DNA from: Desulfovibrionaceae bacterium | GTDB taxonomy: Bacteria > Desulfobacterota > Desulfovibrionia > Desulfovibrionales > Desulfovibrionaceae | Assembly: GCA_015709315.1 (NCBI GenBank) | Contig: JACCQI010000001.1 | Location: 1-52,217, forward strand | DNA length: 52,217 nt | Direction of reading: 5' to 3' | Shown here: piece after piece, positions 33,974 through 43,475 of the stretch | Layout: each line of letters opens with the position of its first letter | Position numbering within the stretch: the stretch's first letter is position 1 | Notes under the pieces: generated by a model | Told to the model about the DNA's origin: nothing | Databases searched by the model: none | What the model saw: the letters and a program-made list of their open reading frames with translations, nothing else | Made by a program: the position numbers and the translations under genes

Positions 33974-34528
33974 TCAGTACCACTGCCGGTACACGGAGTA
34001 TTTGTCGTTGTTGACCATGCGGTGCTTGTGGATGCGGTTGTATTGGCTCTGCTCGTACACGCCCTGGATCACGGCGTCGCAGATGGCGTCCCCGTCCGGG
34101 GGGGCGGCCTTGAGCGCCCCGATTTGCTCCCTGAGCATGTTCGCCAGGATGCGCTGGTCCGCCCAGGTCGGGTAGTTTTTCCAGTATTCGAGGGCCTTGT
34201 CGAACTGCCCGAGGCGGACGGCGGCGAACCCGGCGTACAGGAAGGCGTCCGGGATGTCCGTGCGCTCCAGGCATTCGTCCAGAATGGCAAGGGCGTCCTC
34301 GTACCGGCCGAGGCGGGTGTAGGCCAGCCCGGCCATGGCCAGGTGGGACGGGCGTATTTCCTCGCCCCCGGCCCGCTTGTCGGCCAGGTGCTCGTCAAAG
34401 GCGGCCGCGCTGGCCAGGTAGCATTCGCGGGCCTTGTCGAAATTGCGGCGCGATTCCGCGTCCCTGGCCCGGTCGAAATTTTTTTCGCCCTTGCGGTAGG
34501 GCTTCACGAGTTTTTCGAAGAATGACAT
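33974..34528 (-). CDS. TPR-like repeat protein
   Basis: 184 residues, soluble, mostly helical. TPR-like helices are seen at about 20-50 (NFDRARDAESRRNFDKARECYLASAAAF), 65-95 (LAMAGLAYTRLGRYEDALAILDECLERT) and 97-120 (AFLYAGFAAVRLGQFDKALEYW). TPR proteins serve as scaffolds; the partner is unknown. The end NNDKYSVYRQWY is Tyr-rich. Start ATG 34528 with a weak GTGGGCG site. Lies after the groEL terminator. Confidence 0.75.
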   Translation of the reverse strand: MSFFEKLVKPYRKGEKNFDRARDAESRRNFDKARECYLASAAAFDEHLADKRAGGEEIRPSHLAMAGLAYTRLGRYEDALAILDECLERTDIPDAFLYAGFAAVRLGQFDKALEYWKNYPTWADQRILANMLREQIGALKAAPPDGDAICDAVIQGVYEQSQYNRIHKHRMVNNDKYSVYRQWY

Positions 34529-34574
34529 GCGCCCACTGTAGCGGCTTGTCCCGCCGCCGACAACCCGGGGCGCC

Positions 34575-34608
34575 AAAAAAAGGCCGGACGCCTGAAGCGT
34601 CCGGCCTT
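34575..34608 (-). terminator. groEL terminator
   Basis: A perfect 12-bp stem, AAGGCCGGACGC (34580-34591) with 34597-34608, around CTGAA; seven T follow on the minus strand. Confidence 0.93.
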
Positions 34609-34630
34609 GCGGTTTCATGCGGTGCGGGAG

Positions 34631-36229
<1,599 letters not shown>

Positions 36230-36251
36230 CTATGAAGTTTTGTTGAAAAAT

Positions 36252-36512
36252 TTACGCGAATACGCCCAGGATATCATCTTCACGCATGATGATCATCTCG
36301 TCGCCGTCCATGGTGAACTCGCTGCCCGCATACTTGGCGAACAGGACGATGTCCCCGTCCTTGACGGTCTTGCACTCCGGCCCGGCGGCCACGACCAGGC
36401 CGTTCTGGGGCTTTTCCTTGGCGGAGTCCGGGATGAAGATGCCCCCGGCGGTCTTTTCCTCTTGTTCTTTCCTCTGGACGATGACGCGGTCATGCAGCGG
36501 TTTCAAACCCAT
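36252..36512 (-). CDS. groS: 10-kDa co-chaperonin GroES with a shortened roof loop
   Basis: 86 residues against the usual 95-97. [12 protein letters not shown], the mobile loop [17 protein letters not shown] and the end [10 protein letters not shown] are intact. The middle reads [19 protein letters not shown], about ten residues shorter than in other Desulfovibrio GroES at the site of the roof beta-hairpin. ATG 36512 has AAGGAGA upstream. Co-transcribed with groEL. Confidence 0.93.
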   Translation of the reverse strand: MGLKPLHDRVIVQRKEQEEKTAGGIFIPDSAKEKPQNGLVVAAGPECKTVKDGDIVLFAKYAGSEFTMDGDEMIIMREDDILGVFA

Positions 36513-36537
36513 GAAAAATCTCCTTATGATCTCTTCA

Positions 36538-36604
36538 CCGCCGATCTTCGGCGGCGTGTGATGTCGACTGCGGCAAAAAATAAACACGGAGCGCGTCTTG
36601 TCAA
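36538..36604 (-). promoter_or_regulatory. groESL promoter and 5'-UTR hairpin
   Basis: Minus strand: TTGACA (36599-36604), 16-nt spacer, TATTTT (36577-36582), then a hairpin CCGCCGA-TCT-TCGGCGG at 36538-36554 in the leader. No CIRCE element (TTAGCACTC-N9-GAGTGCTAA) was found, so HrcA control is not supported here. Confidence 0.6.
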
Positions 36605-36736
36605 CAGGGCGGATTCAGAAATTTGCATCCCCGTAGGAGGACCCCTGTTGAAATCATCACCAAAGCGCGGTACCAAAATGGAATGGAGAAAAATAACACA
36701 TTTGACCCCCGAGGCTCGAGCGCGGATGAACCCGGC

Positions 36737-38197
36737 ATGAGCCGGCTGGTGGTGGTTTCCAACAGGTTGCCCGCCGCCCTGAAGCTGGAAGACGGCCAAT
36801 GGAAGGTCCGGCAGGGCGGCGGCGGATTGGTCACGGCCCTGGCCCCGGTGCTCAGGAACCGGGGCGGCGTTTGGATCGGCTGGTCCGGCGCGGCCGAATC
36901 CGGTGTGGACGTGGACGGGCTCTTGTCCGATTTTTCCGCCGAGGCCGGGTACGACCTGTGTACCGTGTCCCTGACCCGGTCCGAGGTAAACGACTACTAC
37001 TTCGGATTTTCCAACGAGATCATCTGGCCCCTGTTTCACGATCTCCAGTCCCGCTGCCGGTTTCATCCCCGGTACTGGCGCGCCTACCTGGACGTGAATT
37101 TCAAGTTCGCCGAGACCGTGGCCCGGCGGTCCACCAGCGAGGACTACATCTGGATTCACGACTACCACCTCATGCACCAGGCATTCTTCCTGAAGTCCAT
37201 GGGCGTGAAGCGGCGGACCGGGTTTTTCCTGCACATCCCCTTTCCCACGCCGGACATCTTCATGAAGCTGCCGTGGCGGTGGAAGGTCATCCAGGCCCTG
37301 ACCGAGTACGACCTGCTGGGCTTCCAGACCGTGCAGGACCGGCGCAATTTCGCGCGCTGCCTGCAGCGCCTCATGCCCGAGGCCAAGGTTCGGGGGCGCG
37401 GGGCCGTGGTCACCGTGAATCTGGGCAATCGGTCGTTCCGGCTGGGCGCCTTTCCCATTTCCATCGATTTCAACCAGTTTTCAAGCATGGCCAAGCGGAA
37501 GGACGTGATCGGCAGGACGTTCGAGCTCAAGGAGGCGGTCCGGCACCGCAAGATCATCCTGGGCGTGGACCGGCTGGACTACACCAAGGGCATCCCCGAG
37601 CGCATCCGGTCCGTGCAGACCATGTTCAAGCGGTATCCCGACCTCAGGGGAAAGGTGAACTTCGTGCAGGTCGCGGTTCCCAGCCGCGAGGAAGTGGACG
37701 AGTACCGGGAGCTGCGCCAGGAGATCGAGCAGTTGGTGGGGCGTGTCAACGGCGAGTATTCCCTCCCCGGATGGGTGCCGGTGCACTATCTCTACCGCAA
37801 CCTGCCCCACGATGAACTGGTGGCCTATTATTCGGCGGCGGACATCGCTCTCGTCACGCCGCTTCGGGACGGCATGAACCTGGTGGCCAAGGAATACTGC
37901 GCCTGCAACAACACGGCGGACGGCGTCCTGATTCTGAGCGAATTCGCCGGGGCCGCGGCCCAGCTCCAGAGAAACGCCTACCTGGTCAACCCCTATGACG
38001 TGGAGGGCGTGGCCAAGGCCCTGCACCGGGCCTTCTACTGGAGCAGGGAGGAGCGCCGCGCGAGCATGGCCAAGCTGCGCGACCAGGTTCGGCGCAACAA
38101 CATATTCTGGTGGGTCGATTCGTTTCTGCTGGCGGGCATCGCCAAGACCCTCGGCGACTTCCCGGAGATCGAGACCGTGCATTTCGAGCGGTCATGA
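36737..38197 (+). CDS. otsA: Alpha,alpha-trehalose-phosphate synthase (OtsA-like, GT20)
   Basis: 486 residues of glycosyltransferase family 20. OtsA joins UDP-glucose and glucose-6-phosphate to trehalose-6-phosphate. Seen: [12 protein letters not shown] start, GGGGLVTAL loop, [35 protein letters not shown] and [18 protein letters not shown] glucosylglycerol-phosphate synthase is the main alternative because no otsB is near. Start ATG 36737 aligns with family starts; ATG 36683 gives a longer, unconserved N-terminus. It heads away from the divergent groES promoter. Confidence 0.88.
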   Translation: MSRLVVVSNRLPAALKLEDGQWKVRQGGGGLVTALAPVLRNRGGVWIGWSGAAESGVDVDGLLSDFSAEAGYDLCTVSLTRSEVNDYYFGFSNEIIWPLFHDLQSRCRFHPRYWRAYLDVNFKFAETVARRSTSEDYIWIHDYHLMHQAFFLKSMGVKRRTGFFLHIPFPTPDIFMKLPWRWKVIQALTEYDLLGFQTVQDRRNFARCLQRLMPEAKVRGRGAVVTVNLGNRSFRLGAFPISIDFNQFSSMAKRKDVIGRTFELKEAVRHRKIILGVDRLDYTKGIPERIRSVQTMFKRYPDLRGKVNFVQVAVPSREEVDEYRELRQEIEQLVGRVNGEYSLPGWVPVHYLYRNLPHDELVAYYSAADIALVTPLRDGMNLVAKEYCACNNTADGVLILSEFAGAAAQLQRNAYLVNPYDVEGVAKALHRAFYWSREERRASMAKLRDQVRRNNIFWWVDSFLLAGIAKTLGDFPEIETVHFERS

Positions 38198-38228
38198 CGC
38201 CCGCATCGGCCCGAGGCGCAGGCCTCGA

Positions 38229-38402
38229 TCAGTAGGAAAAGGGATATTTTCTGCCGTCCTTTTCGTATTTTTTCTGCTTGTCGAAATTGAATCGGTTCAG
38301 GCTCTTTCTGGTCGATCTTCCCCGCCGGTCCCGCTGAAGAAACAGAACAACAAGAACCCCGGCCAGGAATGAAACCAAGCCAACGATAATATTGGTAATC
38401 AT
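38229..38402 (-). CDS. 57-residue single-pass membrane protein
   Basis: A small frame of 57 residues from ATG 38402 to TGA 38229. It starts MITNIIVGLVSFLAGVLVV, a clear membrane helix (about residues 3-22), and then has a strongly basic tail (QRDRRGRSTRKS and KQKKYEKDGRKY) with an aromatic end YPFSY, the positive-inside pattern of an N-out anchored protein. GGGG lies about 7 nt before the start. Codons are normal for the genome. Convergent with otsA. Unknown function. Confidence 0.6.
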   Translation of the reverse strand: MITNIIVGLVSFLAGVLVVLFLQRDRRGRSTRKSLNRFNFDKQKKYEKDGRKYPFSY

Positions 38403-38455
38403 AACAACCCCATGAGGCGCTTGCTCAGGGAGCGCGCAAAGTCTTCAGTAAATTT

Positions 38456-38575
38456 TCACTTGGTGCCAGTGTACAGAGGGCAGATGCCCATTTCAATCAA
38501 AACCGGCACATTTTGTTCGGGCAGGATTTCGACGGCCCAGGCTTCTTTCCGGGGCTTGTGCCGGGCGCGCTCCAC
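38456..38575 (-). CDS. Possible 39-residue protein or gene remnant
   Basis: A short frame from GTG 38575 to TGA 38456 reads MERARHKPRKEAWAVEILPE and ends in VLIEMGICPLYTGTK. Codon choice looks like coding sequence and the gap to the 57-residue gene downstream is only 53 nt, but there is no ribosome binding site and no ATG. It may be a gene remnant. Confidence 0.25.
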   Translation of the reverse strand: MERARHKPRKEAWAVEILPEQNVPVLIEMGICPLYTGTK

Positions 38576-38654
38576 AGGTATTGCGGGGGGAAGCAGTTCC
38601 GCGCCGCCGACCAGGGGCCGGAGTGAAACCTATAACCGCAACGGAGAACCGAGC

Positions 38655-39140
38655 GTGGACACCATATCCTTCACCCCCATCGGCGTGATCCGCACCCCAT
38701 TCACCACTCTGGACGACATGCCCATCCAGCCCGCCGGGGCACAAGACGCGGCCGGGGAAATCCTGCTGCGCGAGGAATTCGCCGAGGGGCTGCGGGACCT
38801 GGACGGCTTTTCGCACATCCACCTGATCTACCACTTCCACCGCAGTTCGGGATACGACCTGAAGGTGGTTCCCTTCATGGACACCGTGGAACGCGGCCTG
38901 TTCTCCACCCGCGCCCCGCGCAGGCCCAACCTGATCGGCCTGTCCGTGGTCCGGCTGGAATCCATCGAGGGGACCGTTCTTCGCGTCCGGGGCATCGACG
39001 TGCTCGACGGCACGCCGCTGCTGGACATCAAGCCCTACGTCACGAAATTCGACGCCGTCCCGGCGGACCGCTTCGGATGGCTGGACCGCAACGCGGACAA
39101 GGCCGAGACCCTGCGCTCGGACAGGCGGTTCACGGGGTAA
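38655..39140 (+). CDS. trmO: TrmO-family tRNA (t6A37) N6-methyltransferase
   Basis: 161 residues of the YaeB/TrmO (UPF0066) family, which methylates N6-threonylcarbamoyladenosine at tRNA position 37 with SAM. Seen: FTPIGVIRTPF start, DGFSHIHLIYHFHRS, FSTRAPRRPNLIGLSVVRL and VLDGTPLLDIKPYV, all core motifs. The C-terminal extension of enterobacterial TrmO is missing, as in many deltaproteobacterial and archaeal members. Start is GTG 38655 with GGAGAA 9 nt upstream. Confidence 0.88.
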   Translation: MDTISFTPIGVIRTPFTTLDDMPIQPAGAQDAAGEILLREEFAEGLRDLDGFSHIHLIYHFHRSSGYDLKVVPFMDTVERGLFSTRAPRRPNLIGLSVVRLESIEGTVLRVRGIDVLDGTPLLDIKPYVTKFDAVPADRFGWLDRNADKAETLRSDRRFTG

Positions 39141-39161
39141 GCGGGCGGGGAGGCGGAACGA

Positions 39162-39395
39162 ATGCTGGTGCTCAAATGCGCGGATTGTCGCCGGAAGTTG
39201 TGGAAATACCACAAGATCGGCCAGGGCGAGGTGCATCGCTGCCACAAGGACCGCATCGACCGGGTCTGGAACATGGAGGAGCGCGACGGCAAGGTGTATT
39301 GCGCCTGCGGCCGGGCCGTGGGCATCGACCGGGGCACGTACTACACCATGGACAAGAAGGCGTTCACCTACAAGGGGACCAAGACCAACAATTGA
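39162..39395 (+). CDS. Small zinc-ribbon-like protein
   Basis: 77 residues with CADC near the start, a single Cys at HRCHKDR and CAC in the middle (KVYCACGRAVGIDRG), together four or five Cys fit for a zinc ribbon. Very basic. GGAGG 8 nt before ATG 39162. It follows trmO by 21 nt and may be cotranscribed. Function unknown. Confidence 0.72.
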   Translation: MLVLKCADCRRKLWKYHKIGQGEVHRCHKDRIDRVWNMEERDGKVYCACGRAVGIDRGTYYTMDKKAFTYKGTKTNN

Positions 39396-39446
39396 CCGGC
39401 GGCCCGCGCGCTGGACTCGCCGCCCGTTAGCGGCTATTTCTGCGTC

Positions 39447-40763
39447 ATGTCCAAGTCCATGAAGAATTTCCTGACCCTGGCCGGGATCATCGTCATCGGG
39501 GCGTTCCTCGTCTTCCTTTACGACTGCGTCGCCGGGCTGGCGGAGTTTGCCGGACGCATCCGGCCCCAGTTCGAGCCGTTTGTTTTCTGGGGCCTGCTTT
39601 TGCCGACGGCGGCCACGTTCTGCTGGTGGCTGGTCCTGGCGCTGATGCGGCCCCGGCCGATCATGGTCCACGCCAATCCCACGGACGAGGAAATGGCCGG
39701 GTTCAGGCGGCAGCTCGTGAAGCGGCTGGCGCGCAACAAGATACTCAGGGACAACGGCGTGGCCGTGAGGGACGAGTCCGGCCTGGACATGGGGCTGATG
39801 GTCCTCAAGGACCGGGCGGACGAGGAAATCCGCTCCACGGCCAAGCGGGTATTCATCGGCACGGCTGTCTCCCAGAACGGGCGGCTGGACGCGCTGGTGG
39901 TCCTGTTCCTGATCACCCGGCTGGTCTGGCGCATCTCCAAATTCTACGAGCAGCGGCCCCATCACCGCGAGCTGATCAACCTGTACGCCAACATAGCGGT
40001 CACCGCGTTCCTGGCGGGATCGCTCGACGAGTTCGGCATCGAGGACACCATTCAGGAATTGATCGGCCCGCTTATGGCCGGGTCCGCCCTGGGCGCGGTA
40101 CCGGGCGCCGAGGCCGTGGCCGGGACCATCACCGCCTCGGTTCTGACCGGCGCAACCAATGCGCTTCTGACCATGCGCTGCGGCCTTGTCGCCCGCAATT
40201 ACATGAGTCTCGAGCTGAACACCAAGGGCCGCATGCGGCGCTCCGCCACTTTGGAGGCGGCCAGGATGTTCATGTCCATTTCCGGCGAAACCGTGACCAA
40301 GGTGACCAGGCTGCTGGTCAAGAGCTCGTCCAGCGCGGCCAGGAGGAACGCCCGGCGCGTGGCCCGGTCCGTGGTGGACGGCGTGGCCGGTGCCGCCGGG
40401 TCGATGGGTTCCGGGGCCAAGAAGGCGGGCCGTGGCGTGAAGGACTCGGCGCGGTCCGTGGGCAAGGGCGTGACGGGTTCCGCGAAATCCGTGGTCGATT
40501 CGGTCGACCGGACGGCCGACAGGCTGGCGGTTCGGATCAAGGACTCGGCCCGCAAGGCGGAGAAGACCGCACGGGACGCGGCCAGGGGCATGGGACCGGC
40601 GCTGGAAAAGGCCGAGGCGGGCGTGGAGCGGGCGGCAGGCCGCATTGGCGGGTTCATCAAGTCCGCGGGCCGCTCCGTTGACAAGGCCGTGCGAAAGGCG
40701 CGGGGCAAGTCCGCCGCACCCACCGAAAAAGTGACGGATTTCAAAGAAAAATCAGACGATTAA
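39447..40763 (+). CDS. DUF697 membrane protein with Ala/Lys/Ser-rich tail
   Basis: 438 residues. Two N-terminal membrane helices (about 8-28 and 45-67), then a DUF697-type region (VSQNGRLDALVVLFLITRLVWRISKFYEQRP, NIAVTAFLAGSLDEF, ITASVLTGATNALLTMRCGL), then about 150 residues rich in Ala, Lys, Ser and Gly with repeated SARxVGKGVxxSAKSV-like units that form amphipathic helices. DUF697 proteins are often paired with GTPases (YcjX/YcjF); none is here. The start has no obvious ribosome binding site. Its stop overlaps the convergent NlpC gene by 4 nt. Confidence 0.72.
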   Translation: MSKSMKNFLTLAGIIVIGAFLVFLYDCVAGLAEFAGRIRPQFEPFVFWGLLLPTAATFCWWLVLALMRPRPIMVHANPTDEEMAGFRRQLVKRLARNKILRDNGVAVRDESGLDMGLMVLKDRADEEIRSTAKRVFIGTAVSQNGRLDALVVLFLITRLVWRISKFYEQRPHHRELINLYANIAVTAFLAGSLDEFGIEDTIQELIGPLMAGSALGAVPGAEAVAGTITASVLTGATNALLTMRCGLVARNYMSLELNTKGRMRRSATLEAARMFMSISGETVTKVTRLLVKSSSSAARRNARRVARSVVDGVAGAAGSMGSGAKKAGRGVKDSARSVGKGVTGSAKSVVDSVDRTADRLAVRIKDSARKAEKTARDAARGMGPALEKAEAGVERAAGRIGGFIKSAGRSVDKAVRKARGKSAAPTEKVTDFKEKSDD

Positions 40764-41284
40764 AGCACCCGGCGCGCGCCGAGGTAGTGCTCGTGCCAGT
40801 AGGGCGAATTCAGGCTCGACTCCATGACTTTCTTGCCCGAGCTGGGCGCGTGGATGAACGTGCCCCGGTCGGTGACGATGCCGCCGTGCAGCGACTTGCC
40901 CTTCTTGTCGACCCGGTAGAAGACCAGGTCGCCGGGCCGGACATCCGTGCGCTTGACGGACGCGCCCGCCGCGAACTGCCGGTAGGAGACGCGCGGCAGG
41001 TTGACGCCGTTCTGGTGGTACACGAACCAGATCAGCCCCGAGCAGTCGAAGCCGGTATCGGGCAGGTAGCCGCCCCATTTGTAGGGATAGCCCAGGAGCA
41101 CGCGCGCCGTGCGGATGACCTTGGCCGCCCGCGCCGTGGCGGGACGGGCCTGGATGCGCTCGGCGGGCGGCGGAGGCGCAACGGATTTGGCGGCGCACCC
41201 GCAGGCCGTGCCCAGGGCCAGCAGGCACAGGACGAGCGGAAGCGAGCGGCAGGAGGAGCGTATGACAGCCTGCATGCCGCCCAT
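40760..41284 (-). CDS. NlpC/P60 lipoprotein peptidase
   Basis: 174 residues. Signal with lipobox (LGTACGC), then an NlpC/P60 domain (about 60-170): GGYLPDTGFDCSGLIWFVY with the catalytic Cys, SLHGGIVTD with the His and FIHAPSSGKKV with the third polar site. These enzymes cut gamma-D-Glu-diamino acid links in peptidoglycan. Start may be ATG 41284 or 41275. Follows the BON lipoprotein gene by 5 nt. Confidence 0.9.
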   Translation of the reverse strand: MGGMQAVIRSSCRSLPLVLCLLALGTACGCAAKSVAPPPPAERIQARPATARAAKVIRTARVLLGYPYKWGGYLPDTGFDCSGLIWFVYHQNGVNLPRVSYRQFAAGASVKRTDVRPGDLVFYRVDKKGKSLHGGIVTDRGTFIHAPSSGKKVMESSLNSPYWHEHYLGARRVL

Positions 41285-41289
41285 GGGGA

Positions 41290-41847
41290 TTACCGCTTGA
41301 TCTTGAGGTAGGACTTGACGCTACGGACGCCCTTGGTCTTTTTGGCGTAGTCGATGATCTTTTCCCGTTCGTTCATGGATCCGACGATGCCGAGCAGGAC
41401 CACATTGCACTGGACGGTCTTGATTTGCACGTTGGTGGACCATATGTCGCCGTCCGCAACCAGGTCCTTTTTGATGCGTCCGTAGATCTCCAGGTTGTCC
41501 GTGGTGCCGCAGTGGTCGCTGTCGTTCTTGGGCAGCAGGTAGGTGGTCACCGTCCGCACGCCCTTCACGCCTTTGGCGATGGCCACGGCCCGGTCCACCT
41601 GCGTGCGGTTTTCGTACTCACCCACGATGTAGACGTGGCCTTCGTAGCTGGCGGCGTCGTAGTCCAGGTACTTGACCGTGTCATCGGCCAGGAATTCCTT
41701 TTTGATCGTGAAGGTGATCGCCTCGTCGTCAACGTAGGTGCCCACGGAGCGTTCCTCCACGGCCACGTTGTACACGGTGCAGCCCGATGCCTGGAGCATC
41801 AGGCCCAACAGGGCCAGAACCAGTATGAAAGGGTGTAAATGGCGCAT
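41290..41847 (-). CDS. Double-BON-domain lipoprotein
   Basis: 185 residues with a lipoprotein signal (LGLMLQASGC). Two BON domains: about 45-110 (TFTIKKEFLADDTVKYLDYDAASYEGHVYIVGEYENRTQVDRAVAIA) and 115-180 (GRIKKDLVADGDIWSTNVQIKTVQCNVVLLGIV). Such proteins (OsmY/DolP-like) bind phospholipids and protect the envelope. Linked to an NlpC peptidase, an envelope pair. SD: AAGGAGG about 4 nt before the start. Confidence 0.9.
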   Translation of the reverse strand: MRHLHPFILVLALLGLMLQASGCTVYNVAVEERSVGTYVDDEAITFTIKKEFLADDTVKYLDYDAASYEGHVYIVGEYENRTQVDRAVAIAKGVKGVRTVTTYLLPKNDSDHCGTTDNLEIYGRIKKDLVADGDIWSTNVQIKTVQCNVVLLGIVGSMNEREKIIDYAKKTKGVRSVKSYLKIKR

Positions 41848-41952
41848 TGCGGCCTCCTTGGATTCTCTAGATTATGTCTATACAGAGTTTCACCCATCCC
41901 TGCAATACGGGTAATTGTGAAGAAAACAGTGGTGCCCCGGCGTTGCGACCGT

Positions 41953-42855
41953 CTAGTCGAACAGCATGCCCAGGGCTTCGCGCAGCGCGTCCGGCGGAAC
42001 GGTCCATCGGTCGGTCCAGGGCGGTTCCAGGGTCAGGGTCCGCTCCCGCACGCGCATGGCGTAGCAGTGCAGGCGCATGCTGCCGCGCGCCTTGTCGCCG
42101 TATTTGCCGTCCCCGACCACGGGGTGCCCGCGCGAGGCGAGCTGCACCCTGATCTGGTGGGTGCGGCCGGTGAGCAGACGCACGGCCACCAGGGAGGCGC
42201 GGCGGCCCGGGACCAGGCAGGCCACACGGGCCAGCGCGGTCTTGCCGCGCCCCGGCCGGACCTTTTCCGCGCCGGGCGCGCCGGATTTCTCCAGCCGGTC
42301 CTCGAGCAGGACCTCGCCTGGCTCCTTCCATTCCCCCCGGACCCAGGCGAGATAGAGCTTGCCCACGCCGCCCGCGGCGAACAGGTCGTTCAGCGCGCGC
42401 AGGCTCTCGTAATTCTTGGCGGCCAGGAGCAGGCCGGAGGTGTCGCGGTCCAGCCGGTGGGCCAGGGTGGGCATGAAGTCCGCGCCCGCATGGGCCGCCC
42501 GGAGGCGCGCGGCCACGGAATCGTCCACCTTGTCCCCGCCGTGAACGGCCAGCCCGGCGGACTTGGCCACGGCCAGGAGGTCGTCGTCCTCGAAGGCGAC
42601 CACCAGGTTCCCGGCGGCCGGGGATGCGGTCGCGCCGTTTTCGCCGGGCGTGTAGGGAGGGATGCGTATCCGCTGCCCGGCCCGGATGCGGTCAAAGGGC
42701 TTTTTGCGGCCCTTGTCCACGCGCACCTGGCCCGTGCGTATCCACTTCTGTATGGCCGAGCGCGGCACATCGCCGGTCAGCCGCCGTTCCAGGAACTGGA
42801 GCAGCTTCTGGCCGGACTCTGCCTGGGTGACGGTAACGGTCTGAACTTTTTGCAT
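41953..42855 (-). CDS. RluA-family pseudouridine synthase
   Basis: 300 residues. An S4 domain (about 12-75; KLLQFLERRLTGDVPRSAIQKWIRTGQVRVDKGR) and a RluA catalytic domain with HRLDRDTSGLLL (catalytic Asp), KLYLAWV and LLTGRTHQIRVQLASRGHPVVGD. Probably RluC-like, acting on 23S rRNA; exact target unknown. Starts ATG 42855, 60 nt after ydbL. Confidence 0.92.
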   Translation of the reverse strand: MQKVQTVTVTQAESGQKLLQFLERRLTGDVPRSAIQKWIRTGQVRVDKGRKKPFDRIRAGQRIRIPPYTPGENGATASPAAGNLVVAFEDDDLLAVAKSAGLAVHGGDKVDDSVAARLRAAHAGADFMPTLAHRLDRDTSGLLLAAKNYESLRALNDLFAAGGVGKLYLAWVRGEWKEPGEVLLEDRLEKSGAPGAEKVRPGRGKTALARVACLVPGRRASLVAVRLLTGRTHQIRVQLASRGHPVVGDGKYGDKARGSMRLHCYAMRVRERTLTLEPPWTDRWTVPPDALREALGMLFD

Positions 42856-42914
42856 GGGGGAAGTGCGGCGGCGTCGCCTTGCCGGGGACGCCGCCGCGGT
42901 CGGTTATCGGTCGG

Positions 42915-43271
42915 TTACTTCTTGTACCAGTGGCCGTCCGGCGATTGGAGCCAGTTGCCGGGATGGGCCATCTGGGCAAGTTTGCCCGCCCTGCGCTGGC
43001 CCACCAGCTCGGCGGAGGTCCCGGTCTTCTGGGCAATGGCCTTGTACACCGTGGCCCGGTCCTGATTCTCGGCGGCCACCATGTCGGCCTGGGTTTTGGC
43101 GGCGCGGAATTCCAGGAAGCCCCGGTTGTTTTCGCCCACCACGCCTTGGTCCTTGAGGGCGACGATGGCCGGGGCGCGCTCGGCCATGCGCTCCCTGAGG
43201 GATTGGGCGAAGGCGGCGGTGGCCAATAGGCAGACGGCGAGGGTGACGAGGATGAGGATTCTACTGCGCAT
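42915..43271 (-). CDS. ydbL: YdbL-family (DUF1318) periplasmic protein
   Basis: 118 residues. A signal peptide (LAVCLLATAAFAQ) and a DUF1318 domain: RMAERAPAIVALKDQGVVGENNRGFLEFR. In E. coli YdbL works with YdbH and YnbE in lipid transport between the membranes. Its start overlaps the ynbE end by 11 nt, same order as in E. coli. Confidence 0.88.
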   Translation of the reverse strand: MRSRILILVTLAVCLLATAAFAQSLRERMAERAPAIVALKDQGVVGENNRGFLEFRAAKTQADMVAAENQDRATVYKAIAQKTGTSAELVGQRRAGKLAQMAHPGNWLQSPDGHWYKK

Positions 43272-43464
43272 CGGTGGCCTCCTCGGCGGCTTGGTCTATG
43301 TCGGAGAAGAACGCGTCCAGCTCCTTGTCCACCTTGACGTGGACGTCGATGGTGATGTGGATGGGCTTGACCTCCACCGGGGCCACTTCGACCCGGTGGC
43401 TGCTGGAGCATCCCCACACGGCGAGGAGCATGAGGCATATCGCCAGTGTCGTTGTTTTTCTCAT
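43261..43464 (-). CDS. ynbE: YnbE-like lipoprotein
   Basis: 67 residues, lipobox LAVWGCSSS, then KPIHITIDVHVKVDKELDAFF as in YnbE. In E. coli it links YdbH to the outer membrane. Lies between ydbH and ydbL. AGGGAGA 7 nt before the start. Confidence 0.86.
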   Translation of the reverse strand: MRKTTTLAICLMLLAVWGCSSSHRVEVAPVEVKPIHITIDVHVKVDKELDAFFSDIDQAAEEATDAQ

Positions 43465-43475
43465 GGTGTTTCTCC

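Noticed and set aside
36513..36640. CIRCE element before groES
   Set aside because: No TTAGCACTC-N9-GAGTGCTAA or close form found; only a 7-bp leader hairpin.
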